From Litsea cubeba (taxonomy: Eukaryota > Streptophyta > Magnoliopsida > Laurales > Lauraceae), in assembly GCA_012931725.1 (NCBI GenBank), contig CM022946.1, forward strand, positions 120,593,958-120,657,957: a DNA stretch of 64,000 bases, in the 5' to 3' direction. Positions 1 through 11,330 of the stretch are shown piece after piece. Numbering within the stretch: the first letter of the stretch is position 1; each line of letters opens with the position of its first letter. A model generated the notes under the pieces. It made no database searches. It was not told the origin of the DNA and was given only the letters and a program-made list of their open reading frames with translations. The translations under genes and the position numbers were made by a program.

Positions 1-3000
1 CTAAGAGGGAAGATCCTCCAAGCTGGGTGAGAAGGACAAATGTAATCAAGACCGGGGTTTTTCTTGGCGGTTCTCCTGGATATACGGAGAGGTCGCCTGT
101 TGACATGGACCTGTTGATGCCATCCAGCGGCTACCAGGGCTCTGATTATCCGTCGGTCGATTTGAGACCGGTGGGCCTTGGTATTTTCAGCGGTGACGGC
201 AGCAATTGGATCAAGCCTTTTCGACTTCGAGGCCGTTTCAATGCTGACTCCAAGTGGAAGTCATGGACGGATCGCGTCCTGCTGATTGGTGGCGCCGTTT
301 TGAAGGAAACCGGGATTTTTGATGCGATCCGTGCCTTTAGGGAGACCGTGATCTTTTCCGACGAGGCCTTCATGGCTATGCTGGAATCATTCCTCCCACA
401 AACCAATACCTTCGTTGTGACGAATGGTGAGATTGGTTTTTCTTTGAAGGAGCTGAGTGTCATTACTGGATTGCCCATCCTTGGCAAACTCTATTAGGAG
501 TTTATACCGATTGACATCGTCCATGAGGGACAGTCTGAGGAGTTCAGGCTTCTGTACTTTCAGCTCGTCGCCTTCTATGATTTTTTGAAGGAGAAGGGGG
601 GTTTGAAAGTTAGATCCAGCAGTTGGAAGAGTTCTAGCTCTTCTTTCCCCAACTTTTTTGATAGCAGGGAGTCTTCTGATAGCGTGACCCAAGAAACCGG
701 AGCTCAGGATCCAAGTTCAAAGAAGATCTTGGCCATGCAAGAAGAGTTGAGAGATTTCTGTGCAAGTACAAACGCCATATGTCCTGACATTGCACTGCGG
801 AGAGATCTCGCTGTTTACCTCACTTATTGGCTTGGTGAGGCTATTTTTGCTGGAGGAGATGGAACGCACATCAGGCCGCATTGTATTTTTCCGGCTTGTC
901 AGATGGCGTTTGGAGAGCAGCTTGCTTTGGTGCCAGCTCTTTACTCCTACCTGTGTACCAAACTGCAGGCTGCTGCTTTTTTGGTTCGGCTTGGGCTTCC
1001 CATGAATAGGGTATTTTCAGCCCACATCTTTTATTCGTGGTATGTATACCACTGTCCTGGCTTCCACCGGCTGGGTGCTGCACATGATGATGATCCTCTG
1101 ATGATTCGACTGGCTAAGGGCAAAGCCGTGTCTGAATCACTTTTGTTTGCCCGCATGAGGATCCGACGGTTCAGGGACGTCGAGATGGGGCCGTCTTCAG
1201 TGAAGCTCTCTCCGGAGTTGCGGAAGAAGGCTTTTGATTTTGGTGCCTCCCGAGACTCTACCAGGGAGGGGTCGGGAAGGCATTATTCCTTGACGAATGT
1301 AGAGAGAGAGTGGCTTTTCAGCATACGTGTCGGCACGATGGTGTACCGTAGACATCTTTTCGTCGACATCCAGCCGTATGTACCCTCTCGCTTTGCTTTG
1401 CAGCTAGGCTTTTCTCAAGGCATTGTTGGAGCGCCTTCAAGCATGATGAAGCGCTTTGGAGGCTTACAGGACGGGAGAAATGCATGGGCTTTCTATAGTG
1501 CTGAAGATACTACAACCATGATTTCTTATCTTGTGTTGCTGACTTCCCGGACTGCCGGCTTTGCGAAGTGGTTCGCGGAGAGCTTTTCGGCATATCGGGG
1601 GCTTTCCAAGAAGGAGCTTGATGTGAAGCTGGCATCTAGAAATGGCCTTGGAAAGTCGAATGGCGTCCGGCGAGAGGAAGTTTGGGCCTTCTTTTCTGGA
1701 GAGAAGCACAAGATAGGCTTTCTCGGTGACCAGGGCATCATTGGTTCTGAAGTTGTTCGAGAAATACCTGATGAGGCTTTAGAGCAACTAGAACAGGAGG
1801 AAGCCGAACTTGGCGCTTGGATGCAAGCAGCACAGAGGCAAGCTTCCGTGGAGTCTACTGGCAAGAGTAGACCATCCAGTGAGGAGTCAAGTGGGAAACC
1901 TGACTCTGACAGCGGGGCAGGTTCCTCTAAGAAGCGAGCCCGCCAGAGTAAGAGGAGAAGGAGTCATCATCGCAGCAAGGGGCAGCATGAGGACTCTCCT
2001 GATTTGGAAGTTCCTCTTACTATCAATGAGGATGTGCCAGTGGATGCTGACGAGCCTCCAGAGAAGAGAAGCCGAGAAGAAGAGACCGTCGGTGAAGGTA
2101 TGATTCTTCCTTTTTCTCTTTTCATGGGATTTTTCCATGTTCTGATTTGCTTCTTGTTTATGCTTTTCTTCTTCTTTTTTTTAGCAGAGGAAGACTTGGT
2201 GATGCCTGAGGTTCCAGTCGATGAGGTGGTGACGGATCCTGTCGGGGCACCTGAAGAAGAACCGAGGGACTCTGGAGTGAATCCAGAATCTCCAATTGGT
2301 ATAACTTCTTTTGCTTTCTTTTTTTTTGAGTTTGTGACTTGGTTTGCTAACATTTTTTTTTCAGCTGACTTGCCACAGGGTTCTGATGACTTTGAACCAT
2401 CGATGGATGCAAATGTTGATGATGCTTCCGATGAGTTCATGGAGGAAGAGAGTGTTCCGCCAGTCGTCGAAGAAGGTATTTTGTAGTAATAACCCTGATA
2501 GTGATTTTCAAACAGGATCATATTCATACCTTTTTGTGTTTCTTTGGCAGGTTTTGAAGTGACAGAGGAGGATCCTTCGCTTCCAGAGCAAGGGATGCCA
2601 GAGGTTGATCAGAGGTAGAGACTCCTGGGACCAGTTTTGACAATGTTGAGGAGATACCTCGTGCTGAGATTCCTTCCCGAGCAGGAGCAGCTTCAACTGG
2701 AAAGAGTTCTTTTGTTACTCTCCCAACAGATGATGATATGAGCGGCCGACCAACGGAGTTGGGCGAGTCTTCAGCTGGGCCATCTCTTCTTTTTGCGAAG
2801 AAGGTGGTGGCGCGAGTTCTGAGCTCTTGGATTGAGACTCTACTTTCTGGGCACTTAGATGCCGGATTTGGGATGATCCAGCATGTGCGTGAGATTCTTG
2901 GTGATGCCGAAGAAGCTGGTCTGGATGTCACAAGTGCCAGGGCAATCGTTGATAGGATCATTGAGCTGGGTGACAAGTGGTTTGAGACCATGGGTTTTCC

Positions 3001-3484
3001 TGACGATCAGTTCTTCAAGGAGATGTTCTTGGACCCTGCGGATAAGGCTCAATCTAACCTGGATGAGGCTACAGAAAGCAGGAAGCAGGCAGTCCGAGAG
3101 AAGAACTTAGAAGAGCTAACCATCATTGGGCTGACACATGACCTTAAAATCCTTGATAGGGAGGTCGATGAGGCCAGGAAACGTCTTGAGCAATTGCAGG
3201 CACAAGTCGCTGCCAAGTGGACTGAAATAACAGAGGCTCGTGAAAGGGAGACTGCTCTGATTCACCGAGTTGCGGATGCCAATCGAGTTCTCAAAAGGAA
3301 GTCTGATGAGAACAAACAATGGAAAACCGCTCGGGGGAAGCTTCCTAGTGCGAAAGAAGGGTTACAGCCCACCCCAGCATCTCATGGCAGGTTCCAGAAG
3401 AAGCGTGCCTTGGAATCCTTGACGGATGAGGCCAAAAGCTTGCTTAAGGAGCTGAACTCTTGGCTGGAGACCATTTTTGATTGA
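1..3484 (+). pseudogene. Antisense accessory gene of unit 1 (plant-mobile-domain-like protein), 5' truncated by the window edge
   Basis: This gene is antisense to gag-pol and begins in exon 2. The N-terminal half resembles the plant mobile domain found in many plant transposons (NGEIGFSLKEL, then TGLPILGKLYEE); this family call rests on motif resemblance only. An Arg/Ser/Glu-rich nuclear-type segment (KKRARQSKRRR near 1930-1980) and a C-terminal coiled coil (about 3060-3330) follow. Splice sites divide it as exon 2 to 2097, exon 3 from 2185 or 2188 to 2298, exon 4 2365-2475, exon 5 2551-3484; introns have GT-AG ends and T-rich 3' ends. Breaks: TAG at 495-497 where unit 2 has GAG, and a 1-bp deletion near 2609 relative to unit 2. 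Its function is unknown; related extra ORFs are known in Tat elements without a proven role. Confidence 0.7.
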
Positions 3485-3840
3485 GCTCCTGTATTTTTTT
3501 TTTTTTTTACAGAAACCATCCTTCTCTCTTTTTTTGGTACCACTTGTATTTTTTAGGTACTTACTTTTTTGTAGTGCTTGTGAACACTTTCTTTTTCTTT
3601 TTTTTTGGTACCACATGTATTTTTTTTGGTACTCTTTTTTTTGTAGTGGTTGTGAACACTTTTTTTTTCTTATCCCTACGCTCACTTGAATCTTTTTGTG
3701 ATAAAAGTAATTGCTAAATGGGATGCCCCTCTTTTTTTTGTTATCCCTACGCTCACTTGAATCTTTTTGTGATAAAAGTAATTGCTAAATGGGATTTGAT
3801 CAAAAGCTTGTCATTTTGTGAAAATCTTTTGTCAAATGAT
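3485..3840 (+). repeat. 3' flank of accessory gene, T-rich with two short tandem duplications
   Basis: Directly after the stop codon, a T-rich stretch repeats a roughly 85-bp unit (TTTGGTACCACxTGTATTTT then GTAGTGxTTGTGAACACTT). Next a roughly 68-bp unit (TATCCCTACGCTCACTTGAA, then GTGATAAAAGTAATTGCTAA) is present twice (about 3671-3800). Unit 2 holds the same motifs with different copy detail. It probably contains the 3' end of the accessory transcript. No gene is seen. Confidence 0.6.
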
Positions 3841-3847
3841 TGTTTTG

Positions 3848-4115
3848 GCATGGAAGCCAGATTTTTGCTTGTGGCATTGAAGCCGATTTTTGGCATTGAT
3901 AGCCGGTTTTAGTGGCATTGATAGCCGATTTGTGGCATTGATAGCCGGGTGTTTTTTTTAAGTCCAAGTTTTTTGTTTGTGGCATTGATAGCCGATTTTG
4001 TTTTGGTGGCATTGATAGCCGGTTTGTGGCATTTTTAGCCTGTTTTGATGGCATTTATAGCCGGTTTGTGGCATTGATAGCCTGTTTTGGTGGCATTGAT
4101 AGCCGGTTTGGTTTT
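3848..4115 (-). repeat. Tandem array of a GGCATTGATAGCCG motif
   Basis: About ten head-to-tail units of 20-35 bp share GGCATTGATAGCCGGTTTTG with variants (GCATTTATAGCC, GGCATTTTTAGCC). It lies between the converging 3' ends of the accessory gene and gag-pol. Hypervariable tandem repeats at this site are known for Tat elements and can seed satellite DNA. The same core occurs as GGCGTTTATAGCCG in the U5 of every family A LTR in the window. Confidence 0.85.
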
Positions 4116-4119
4116 AAAA

Positions 4120-4600
4120 AAATGCAAGTATCGACTAAAAGTCGCCTCCCTGCTGAATGTTCTTGCAAGTATCGATGGAATGTCGCATCCATGCTCATTC
4201 GGTTGCGAGTATCGATGGAATGTCGCATCCTCGCGGATTTAGGTGCAAGTATCGATGGAATATCGCATCCTTGCTTTTCAAAAATTTTGGTTTTGCGGGT
4301 ACTGACTTGAGGTCGTTTCCCCATGATTTTTGAAATTTGTGGTTTTCTCGAACCTTTGGGTTATGGATATCAACTGAATTGTTGCGTCTCCATGGTTTTT
4401 TTTAGGTTTTTTCGAACCTTTGAAATTTGGGTTGTGGATATCAACTGAAATGTTGTGTCTCCACAGTTTTGGATTTTGCAAGTATCGAGGAAATGTCGCT
4501 TTCCTGCGATTTTGGAAGTGTCGAATGTGGTTCACATGCTTCCGATTTGTGCGAGTATCGACTAAACGTCGCTTCCACGCGGTTTTTTGAAAAACCATTT
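4120..4600 (+). repeat. Second tandem array: AGTATCGATGGAATGTCGCATCC and GTGGATATCAACTGAAATG units
   Basis: Degenerate units of about 45-65 bp. The first type carries (G/C)AGTATCGAxxxAAxGTCGCxTCC; the second carries GTGGATATCAACTGAA.TGTTG(C/T)GTCTCCA followed by GGTTTTTTCGAACCTTTG. Many units contain a short inverted repeat such as CGACTAAAAGTCG. The matching region of unit 2 (26822-27360) has a different number of the second unit. Confidence 0.8.
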
Positions 4601-4933
4601 TTTTTTGTTTAAAGACACGAGGGTCATAAGTTTTGACCTAAAACCATTTTGGCGGTAAAAGGCAGGGTGGACTAGGGTGGAAATCCCTGAATCCGGATTT
4701 TTATTTCAAACCATGAATTTTGGGTTCAAGGGTTGAAAATTTTGGTCAAGTTAGGGAAAGGTTCCTAAACTTGGGTTTTTTGAACAATGAAACAATGGAA
4801 GTAAGCATTGTTTAAATTTCAAGAAGTTTCAACATTTGACCTGAAAATTCTAAAAAAGGGTCGGTTTAGCGAGCGTGTACCTAGAAACTGGTTTTGCCGT
4901 ACAGGCATTGCTCTTACCCAGTTGGGTAAGTCT
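4601..4933. other. Spacer between repeat arrays and the 3' end of pol, unit 1
   Basis: Non-coding, conserved with unit 2 (27361-27704), about 330 bp. It includes a phrase on losing or gaining homopolymer T only and shows no further structure that can be supported. It would lie in the 3' untranslated part of gag-pol. Confidence 0.6.
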
Positions 4934-6001
4934 TCAAGGGTAGTACCGCTTTAAGAACTTGCCGTTGATGGGCAGCATACATCTGTCACCTTCCATGTTT
5001 AGAAGCGCGTATGCGCCGTTGGAGAAATCCTTGTCGATGACGTAGGGTCCCTCCCATTTTGGCTCAAATTTGCCTTTGGACTTGTGAGCGAAGACCATTG
5101 GTCTTTTTACCGCAAGAACCAAGTCACTCTTTTTGTAGGCGCGTTGCCTGACCTTTTTATCGAAAGATCCTGCCATGCGTGCTTGGTAAAGTTCAATGCT
5201 TTGTTGAGCTTCGAGCCGTCTCTCATCGAGATTGTCCAGCTCATGGAGTCGCAATTTGACATTGCTTTCTTGAGTCATGTCATTTTGCAAGGATACCCTC
5301 AAGGAAGGAATTTGTACTTCCAAGGGTACGACAGCTTCGCATCCATAGACTAAGGAGAATGGTGTGCTATGGGTTGGTCCTCGAACGGTGGTTCGATAGG
5401 CCCACAAAGCTTCAGACATTTTGTCGCTCCAGTCTCTTTTATGACTAGAGACCATTTTTTTGAGGATTTTGCAGAGTGTCTTGTTGAAAGCTTCTGCTAA
5501 CCCATTTGCTGCCGGATTGTATGGAGTCGAAGGATAGCTTTGGATTTTGTATTTGTCGCAGAACCTGTAGAATCGATGATCCCGGAACTGTGGTCCGTTA
5601 TCATGGACGAATCTTTTAGGTATGTCGAAATGACAAATGATGTTGGTGCGCAGGAACTGAAGGACTGATGAGGTCTTCATTTCGTTAAACGCAAATGCTT
5701 CTGACCACTTGGAGAAATAATTCGTAGCAGCGAAGATGAAGCGATGACCTTTGCTCGAAGGGGGAGAAATAGGACCTATGATGTCCATACCCCATGCTTC
5801 GAAAGGCCATGAAATCATTGTAGGATGCAGCCATTCTGGAGGCATGTGAATGTAATCTCCATGAACTTGGCATTGTTGGCAGCGCTTAGCAAATTGCATT
5901 GCGTCAGCTACCATGGTAGGCCAGTAATATCCTAACCTTTTTATCTAATCATAGAGCTTGGGACCAGCCTGATGAGCTCTGCAAAGACCAGCATGAACTT
6001 C
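4934..6001 (-). pseudogene. Integrase of unit 1
   Basis: This is the C-terminal part of the polyprotein. It shows the HHCC zinc-binding segment (EVHAGLCRAH, then CQQC), the catalytic Asp in WGMDIIGP, the second Asp in VHDNGPQF, and the catalytic Glu in ANGLAEAF, followed by a C-terminal GPYVIDK segment ending KRYYP. The enzyme would join LTR ends to host DNA in the nucleus. It is broken by an in-frame TAG at 5945-5947 where unit 2 has CAG. The DDE triad itself is intact. Confidence 0.85.
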
Positions 6002-6322
6002 TTTGAGTGTTTCTTCAGCCTCTTGTTGTGACAAGCAGTGTAGAAGTACTCCGTTGAAGGATTTCCTATAAAGGATTTTTGAAGGAATATCCAAATGAAA
6101 GCTTAGGGTTCGCCTTTGGATGCTTACCCGTTCTTTTGGATCTTCAGGTAGGATTCTGAACATAATGTAATCAATGAACGGATCCCTCCAGTCGCCGATT
6201 GAAGTCTGAAGGATTGAAATCCGACTTCCAACCACTTGGTGGCATTCAGCAACAGCTTGGTGTGTGTTAAGAGGAGGAAGGATTCTTCTTTCGCACACTG
6301 TGATTTGCATGTTTTCCCCTTC

Positions 6323-6730
6323 CTGGATTGCCATGGATGCGGCAAGTCCGGCTAGGGCATCTACACGTATGTTTTCACCTCTACGAATGTGGGTGATGTG
6401 ACAGATGTCAAACTTTTGCAGAAGTGATTGTGCCTTGTTGTAGTAAGGCAGCAAATCTGGCTTCCTGACTTCAAATCTCTGATTCATCTGGTTGACGATC
6501 AGTTGAGAGTCTCCAAAGACTTCCAGCATGGTGATACCGGATTCGATGGCGAGTTCCAATCCTAAGATCAGAGCTTGATATTCAGCTACATTGTTTGTGC
6601 ATGGTTCCAGTAGCGAGAAAGCGTGTGGAATCATGTATTTGTCGGGGCTAACAAAGAGGATGCCAACTCCCGAGATCAGCTGTCTTTTTTCATTTGTCCT
6701 GGTTGCACCGTCAAAGTACATGTCCCAGGC
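6323..6730 (-). pseudogene. Archaeal-type RNase H (second RNase H) of unit 1
   Basis: The domain (RVT_3 type) keeps the four acidic residues expected for catalysis: Asp in MYFDGAT, Glu in NNVAEYQ, Asp in VFGDSQL and Asp in IRVDALA. It would degrade the RNA strand of RNA-DNA hybrids during reverse transcription. A second RNase H of this kind between the native RNase H and integrase is diagnostic of Tat-lineage elements. The domain itself contains no stop in unit 1, but it lies in a broken polyprotein frame. Confidence 0.85.
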
Positions 6731-6863
6731 GGCATTTTGTGAGAAAGTCTCCACATTGTAGACTGGTTCGTCTGGGAGATCATCTCTGAGTGGAGAATCT
6801 TTAGGCAATGGATGCTCTGCGAGGAAGTCCGCTAGAGCTTGCCCTTTGATTGCTTTTTGTGGT

Positions 6864-8100
6864 ACATACCTAATATCAAATTGTGACAGAAGGATGGACC
6901 ATTTTGCCAGTCGAGCATTGAGAGAACCTGCCTTTGTGACAAGGACCTTCAAGAGGTTGACCCTCGAGACTAGGTATACTGTGTTGCAAAGCAAGTAGTG
7001 ATGCAGCCTTTGTACGGCGAACATCACTGCAAGACATTCTTTTTCGACTGGAGAGTAGCGATGCTCTGCACCTATTAGCATGCGGCTGAGGTAATATAGA
7101 GTAGCTTCTTTTCTTTGATCATTTTCTTGTGCAGGCAGAGCTCCCAAAGAGTGATCAAGGGCTCTTGTGTACAAGATGAATGGTTTTCCAGTGGTAGGAG
7201 CAGCTAACACTGGAGGTTTTGTCAGGTATGACTTGATGTCTTGGAAAGCAGCTTCACAGTCAGCATCCTAGACAAAGTTTACACCCTTTTTCATCAACCA
7301 GGAGAATGGACAGCATTTTCCCGAAAGATTGGAGATGAACCGTCTGATGTAGGCCAATCTCCCTTGAAGCCCTTCGAGTTCTCTCAAGGTTCTTGGAGAG
7401 GGCATTTCTAGAATGGCTTTGACTTTTATGGGGTCAAGCTCTATTCCAGCTTTCCAAACTAGGAATCCAAGGAACTTACCCGACGAGACGCCGAAGAAGC
7501 ATTTCAAAGGATTCATTTGCAGTTTGTGTTTGCGAACCCGGAGGAAGACTTCTCGAAGGTCTTTGAGATGATCTTCTTTTCTTCTGCTTTTGACGGCGAG
7601 GTCATCAACGTAACATTCAACCGTATTGTGCTGCATATCTTGGAATATTTTCATCATAGCCCTCTGATATGTGGCACCAGCATTTTTCAGACCAAATGGC
7701 ATGACAGTGTAGCAATACACGCTAAATGGGGTCCGAAAAGATGTATGTTTTTCATCTTCAGGATGCATCTTTATCTGATTGTAGCCAGAGAAACCATCCA
7801 TGAATGTCATTCGCTCGAATCCACAGCTATTATCAATCATTACCTCTAGTATGGGGAGCGGAAATTCATCTTTAGGGCATGCGCCATTCAGGTCTCTATA
7901 GTCAATACAGACCCTGATCTGCCCATTTTTCTTTGTCACGGGGACAATGTTGGCCAACCATTCAGGATGTTGTTCCTCACGGATGAAGCCGACGCTTTTG
8001 AGTTTTTGAACTTCTTGTTCAATTTTATCCATCACGTCTGGACGGAATCTTCTTTGGCCTTGCTTGACAGGCTTGATGTCTTCTTCAAGATTGAGTTTGT
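6864..8100 (-). pseudogene. Reverse transcriptase plus native, apparently catalytically degenerate RNase H of unit 1
   Basis: The RT shows IRVCIDYRDLNGACPKDEFP, FMDGFSGYNQ, MPFGLKNAGATYQR and the catalytic YVDD (7601-7612). The thumb and connection follow, then the Ty3-type RNase H (7186-6864). Here the expected first catalytic Asp in LYTDAS reads LYTRAL, and the late TDH motif reads SRVNLL, so this RNase H looks inactive. A TAG at 7268-7270 (unit 2 has TGG) separates RT from RNase H. The protein would act in cytoplasmic virus-like particles. Confidence 0.88.
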
Positions 8101-9150
8101 GAACCGCTATTTTGGGGTCTAAGCCTGGCATTTCAGCGTAACACCATGCAAAGCAATCAACGAACTCACGAAGAAAGGCGATATACTCGGGTAACTCATC
8201 ATCCTTTATATTCTTGCTTATGAATACAGGACATGGGTTATCTGGTGTTCCCAAGTCTATCTTTTGAACATGATCTTCTGTTGGAAGGTTCGAAGGTGGT
8301 TCCTCCATAATATTTTCGGAGGCTTCCAGCTCAACGAAACTTTCTGGGGTTTCAAAGGCATTTCCAGACCAAGGTTTTGTTCCTTTCCACGGGTCTTCTT
8401 GATCGGTAATTTTCCCAAGGCTTGCTATGAGATGATCCCAATCGCCTGTTGAAACCGGGTCGAAGTAGGCTACTTTTTTTGGAGATGAGGGTTTTTCTAG
8501 GTCAGAAGACCACACGTCTGTTCCATCGGACAACTCCTCTTCATTTTCGGAGAAATCGTGCCAATTGGATGAGCTTCCTGGATCTTTGTCAGGTGACTCA
8601 TTAAAGAGATATCCAGGGAGATCGATGTCTTCATGGACTTGAGAAGTTGAGGCTTGGTCAGTATATTGACTTTTAAGCCTTTGTGTCAACTGTCCACGGG
8701 TGTGTCGGGATCATACCCTAACCCGTGTGAAGACTTTTCTACATAGCCGTAGAGTCTCCAATCTTCCAGCTGGCTTTTGGTCAAGACGGGCCCCAATGGC
8801 GTGAGAATACCGCGTCCTTCTCCCAAACCGACTAGGTTTTGAGCGTCATAGCCCATTTTCTTCATAATAGCTTGTGCCACAGAACTGTATAAGGATAGTT
8901 GAGGCATGCCTTTATTTTGGAAAGGTTCAAGCATGGAGTTTGATGTAGAAGCATCCGATCTATGGAAGAAGATCGGCTTTTCCTTTGCTGAAGTTGCTGG
9001 AACAACGAAGGAAGCTAACGTAGGATCTTCTATGTCAGAAGTTATCTCCATTGGTGTAAGAGCAGGCTGAACTTGCTGAGTGTCAGCTTGGCTTGACGAT
9101 GTGTCGTCTTCCGGCTCTGAATCCGAGTCCGTGTCTTGCATGATAGACAC
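8101..9150 (-). pseudogene. G-patch domain and acidic linker between protease and RT, unit 1
   Basis: The segment MKKMGYDAQNLVGLGEGRG (around 8870-8815) with following GPVLTKSQ matches the Gly-rich G-patch seen in the polyprotein of some plant Ty3/gypsy elements; G-patches usually bind RNA or stimulate helicases. An acidic Ser/Asp/Glu-rich linker lies on each side. A frame change near 8688 breaks the reading frame in this copy: unit 2 runs through in frame. The role in the element is unproven. Confidence 0.65.
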
Positions 9151-9299
9151 GAAAGAGACAACAAATTTGCCCCCAGGCTTTTGCTTTGCTTTTTCACTTT
9201 AGTTGTGATGACCAAAGGCTTTGAAGGTTTGAGGGAGATGATGAAGGGAGTTTGAATGCTCTCTTCAGATTTACCGGATGGTTTGTTTTCTTCCGGTGA

Positions 9300-10117
9300 T
9301 TGTTGAGGAGCTTTGCCTTTATCTTTCTGGAGATTTTCGGCAAAGGATGCTGTGTGCTTCTCATCTTCTTCTTTTTCACCTTCATACATCTGTGAGTCTG
9401 CGAAGTGGACTTCTTTACCTTTGAAGGGTTTTCTGTCCGCAAAGACTCGATGTATCATGTCGTCGTCGCCAACAAACTTGATGCATTGATGTAGAGTTGA
9501 AGGGACAACACCATTCTCGTGGATCCAAGGGCGTCCGAGAAGGATGTTGTAACAGAAGGGGTTTTTATTGCATACACAGTGACCTCATAGATAAGATCAC
9601 CGATCTGCAACTTGAACCTGATTTTGCCAATAGGCCTTTGAGTACTCCCATCGTATCCAAAGATAGATACAGATGTGTGGCTCAGCTTGCTGGGCGGGAT
9701 GCCCAACTCTTCAAGAGCCGATGTGGAGATGAGGTTGAGTGCAGAACCTGGGTCGATCTGAACTCTGTGCATAGGCATTTCCTTGATGTACCCTGTGAAG
9801 TACAGGGGTCGGTTATGCCTGGTTTCGCCAAGTAGGAGGTCGTCCTTTGTGAAGGCGATGGTTGCACTGGCTGCTTTTTTAACCGAGAGGCATTCAATGC
9901 ATGATCCCTCAGTTTTCTTTTTTTCTCCCTTTGAGGAGGCTTCTGAGTTTTTGAGCCGGTAATCCATTTCAATTTGGAGGACTTGCGGGGCATATTTGTC
10001 GACATCCTCATTCAGCTTTTGTAATTCCGAGATGAGATTATCACGAGTGTGCGGAGACATTCGCAACAAATCTAGGATGTGCAGACGTGCAGGTATGTGC
10101 TTGAAGTGTTCAATCAA
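9300..10117 (-). pseudogene. Retropepsin-like aspartic protease of unit 1
   Basis: The active-site region reads VQIDPGSALNLIS, i.e. Asp-Pro-Gly-Ser in place of the usual Asp-Ser/Thr-Gly, as in several plant Ty3/gypsy proteases. The flap and the ILLGRPWIH segment follow in unit 2. In unit 1 a 1-bp deletion near 9552 shifts the frame just before that segment. The enzyme would cut the Gag-Pol precursor. Upstream is a linker that continues to Gag. Confidence 0.8.
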
Positions 10118-11330
10118 GTCATACTTGAAAGCCTCCTTAGGGCCTGCATGTTCTTCATTGTTGCCACTAGGGGCGCTTACAGCATCTTTTCCCGAAGGAT
10201 TTACATATGTAAAGGAAGATTGGTTGTAATTTTTGTGGTAGTCCCGGCCAGAGCGGGTGCCTCTACTAACTTCGAGAGCTTCTTGAGAAGGGTCTTCGTT
10301 TGGAAGATTGTCTTTAGGATCAAGAGGCTGTCATTTTTCATTTGCTGTGGATGAATCAGCAGCAGAGTTGCCATCCTCAGTGATTGTGTTGCACGAAGCA
10401 TTTTCCGGGAACAAGTCCTGAACAGCATCCAGCAACCTTTCTTCTTCGTTGACTAATTCATCATCCCAAGCATCAATAGCTGGGAATTCCTCAGTCAGGA
10501 AGGGTGTTAACTTTGAAGTCACAGTCTCAAGAGAAGAAACCTGAGAGGGTGTCATCTCAGTGAAAGTCACGTGAGACGAGGTGGCTCCAGAAGATATATT
10601 GCTAGGCGTCGCCAGAGTGTAAGTGCTTTCATCAGACGATGCTTCGGAAGAGCTATAATCCTGAATTATCATATTACAGGAAGCTCTGATGGGAGACGTT
10701 TCCTGATCGGAGTCAGACTCATCCTCGGATGTAAGAGGATCGTCTATCCAGCAATTTTCTCCATTTTCAGGAGTTAAGGGAGGATGTACCTAATGGTCTT
10801 CAGGGACTTCAGGCTCTGGATTGCGAGGAGGCTCGTTGACGCGATCTTGCTCTTGTTCTAGAGCGAGACGCTGCAAGATCCTTGCATATTCTTCAAGATG
10901 AGGCATGGGAGCCAAATCTTCTTCTTCATCTACTCTTTGTGGCTCAACATGGTTGATTTCCACTATGGCAATGAGGGGTGCTGGTTCAACAACATTTTCT
11001 TGTATAGCCTCTTGGTCTTCTTCATCATCAGACCAGGATCGTTGTGGCTGTAGGGGGTTATACCAAATTACTGGCATAAGATGAGTCTCAGGAACCCATT
11101 CTTCATTGGAAAGATATTATCCTGTTTCAAGGGATTCCTCCCACCCATCGGTGTAGTTGGATTCAAATACATCATCGGTGTCTCTAGACTCGTATCCATC
11201 AATGGAGAATCCAACTACCGAATTGCAAGAGTATGATGCCCCCTTGCGTGGCTTCTTTGAATTGAGGTGGCATGAAATCACTGAGAGTGAATTTTCTTAC
11301 CCCCTTTGAAGTCTTTGGAAGGGACGTTTT
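10118..11330 (-). pseudogene. Gag-protease linker of unit 1, left part of the interrupted gag
   Basis: Ser/Glu/Asp-rich, low-complexity polyprotein region (for example SSSEASSDESTYT near 10650-10610). It has several frame breaks compared with unit 2, among them an in-frame TAG at 10790-10792. It ends at the solo LTR insertion at 11331 and continues at 13156. No catalytic domain is recognised. Confidence 0.7.

Noticed and set aside
146..487. Opposite-strand open frame within the accessory gene
   Set aside because: Shadow frame of a coding exon, found again in unit 2 for the same reason, without start context or domain.
3848..4115. CRISPR-like array
   Set aside because: Units are degenerate, spacers are not unique or of constant length, and the context is a plant retrotransposon.
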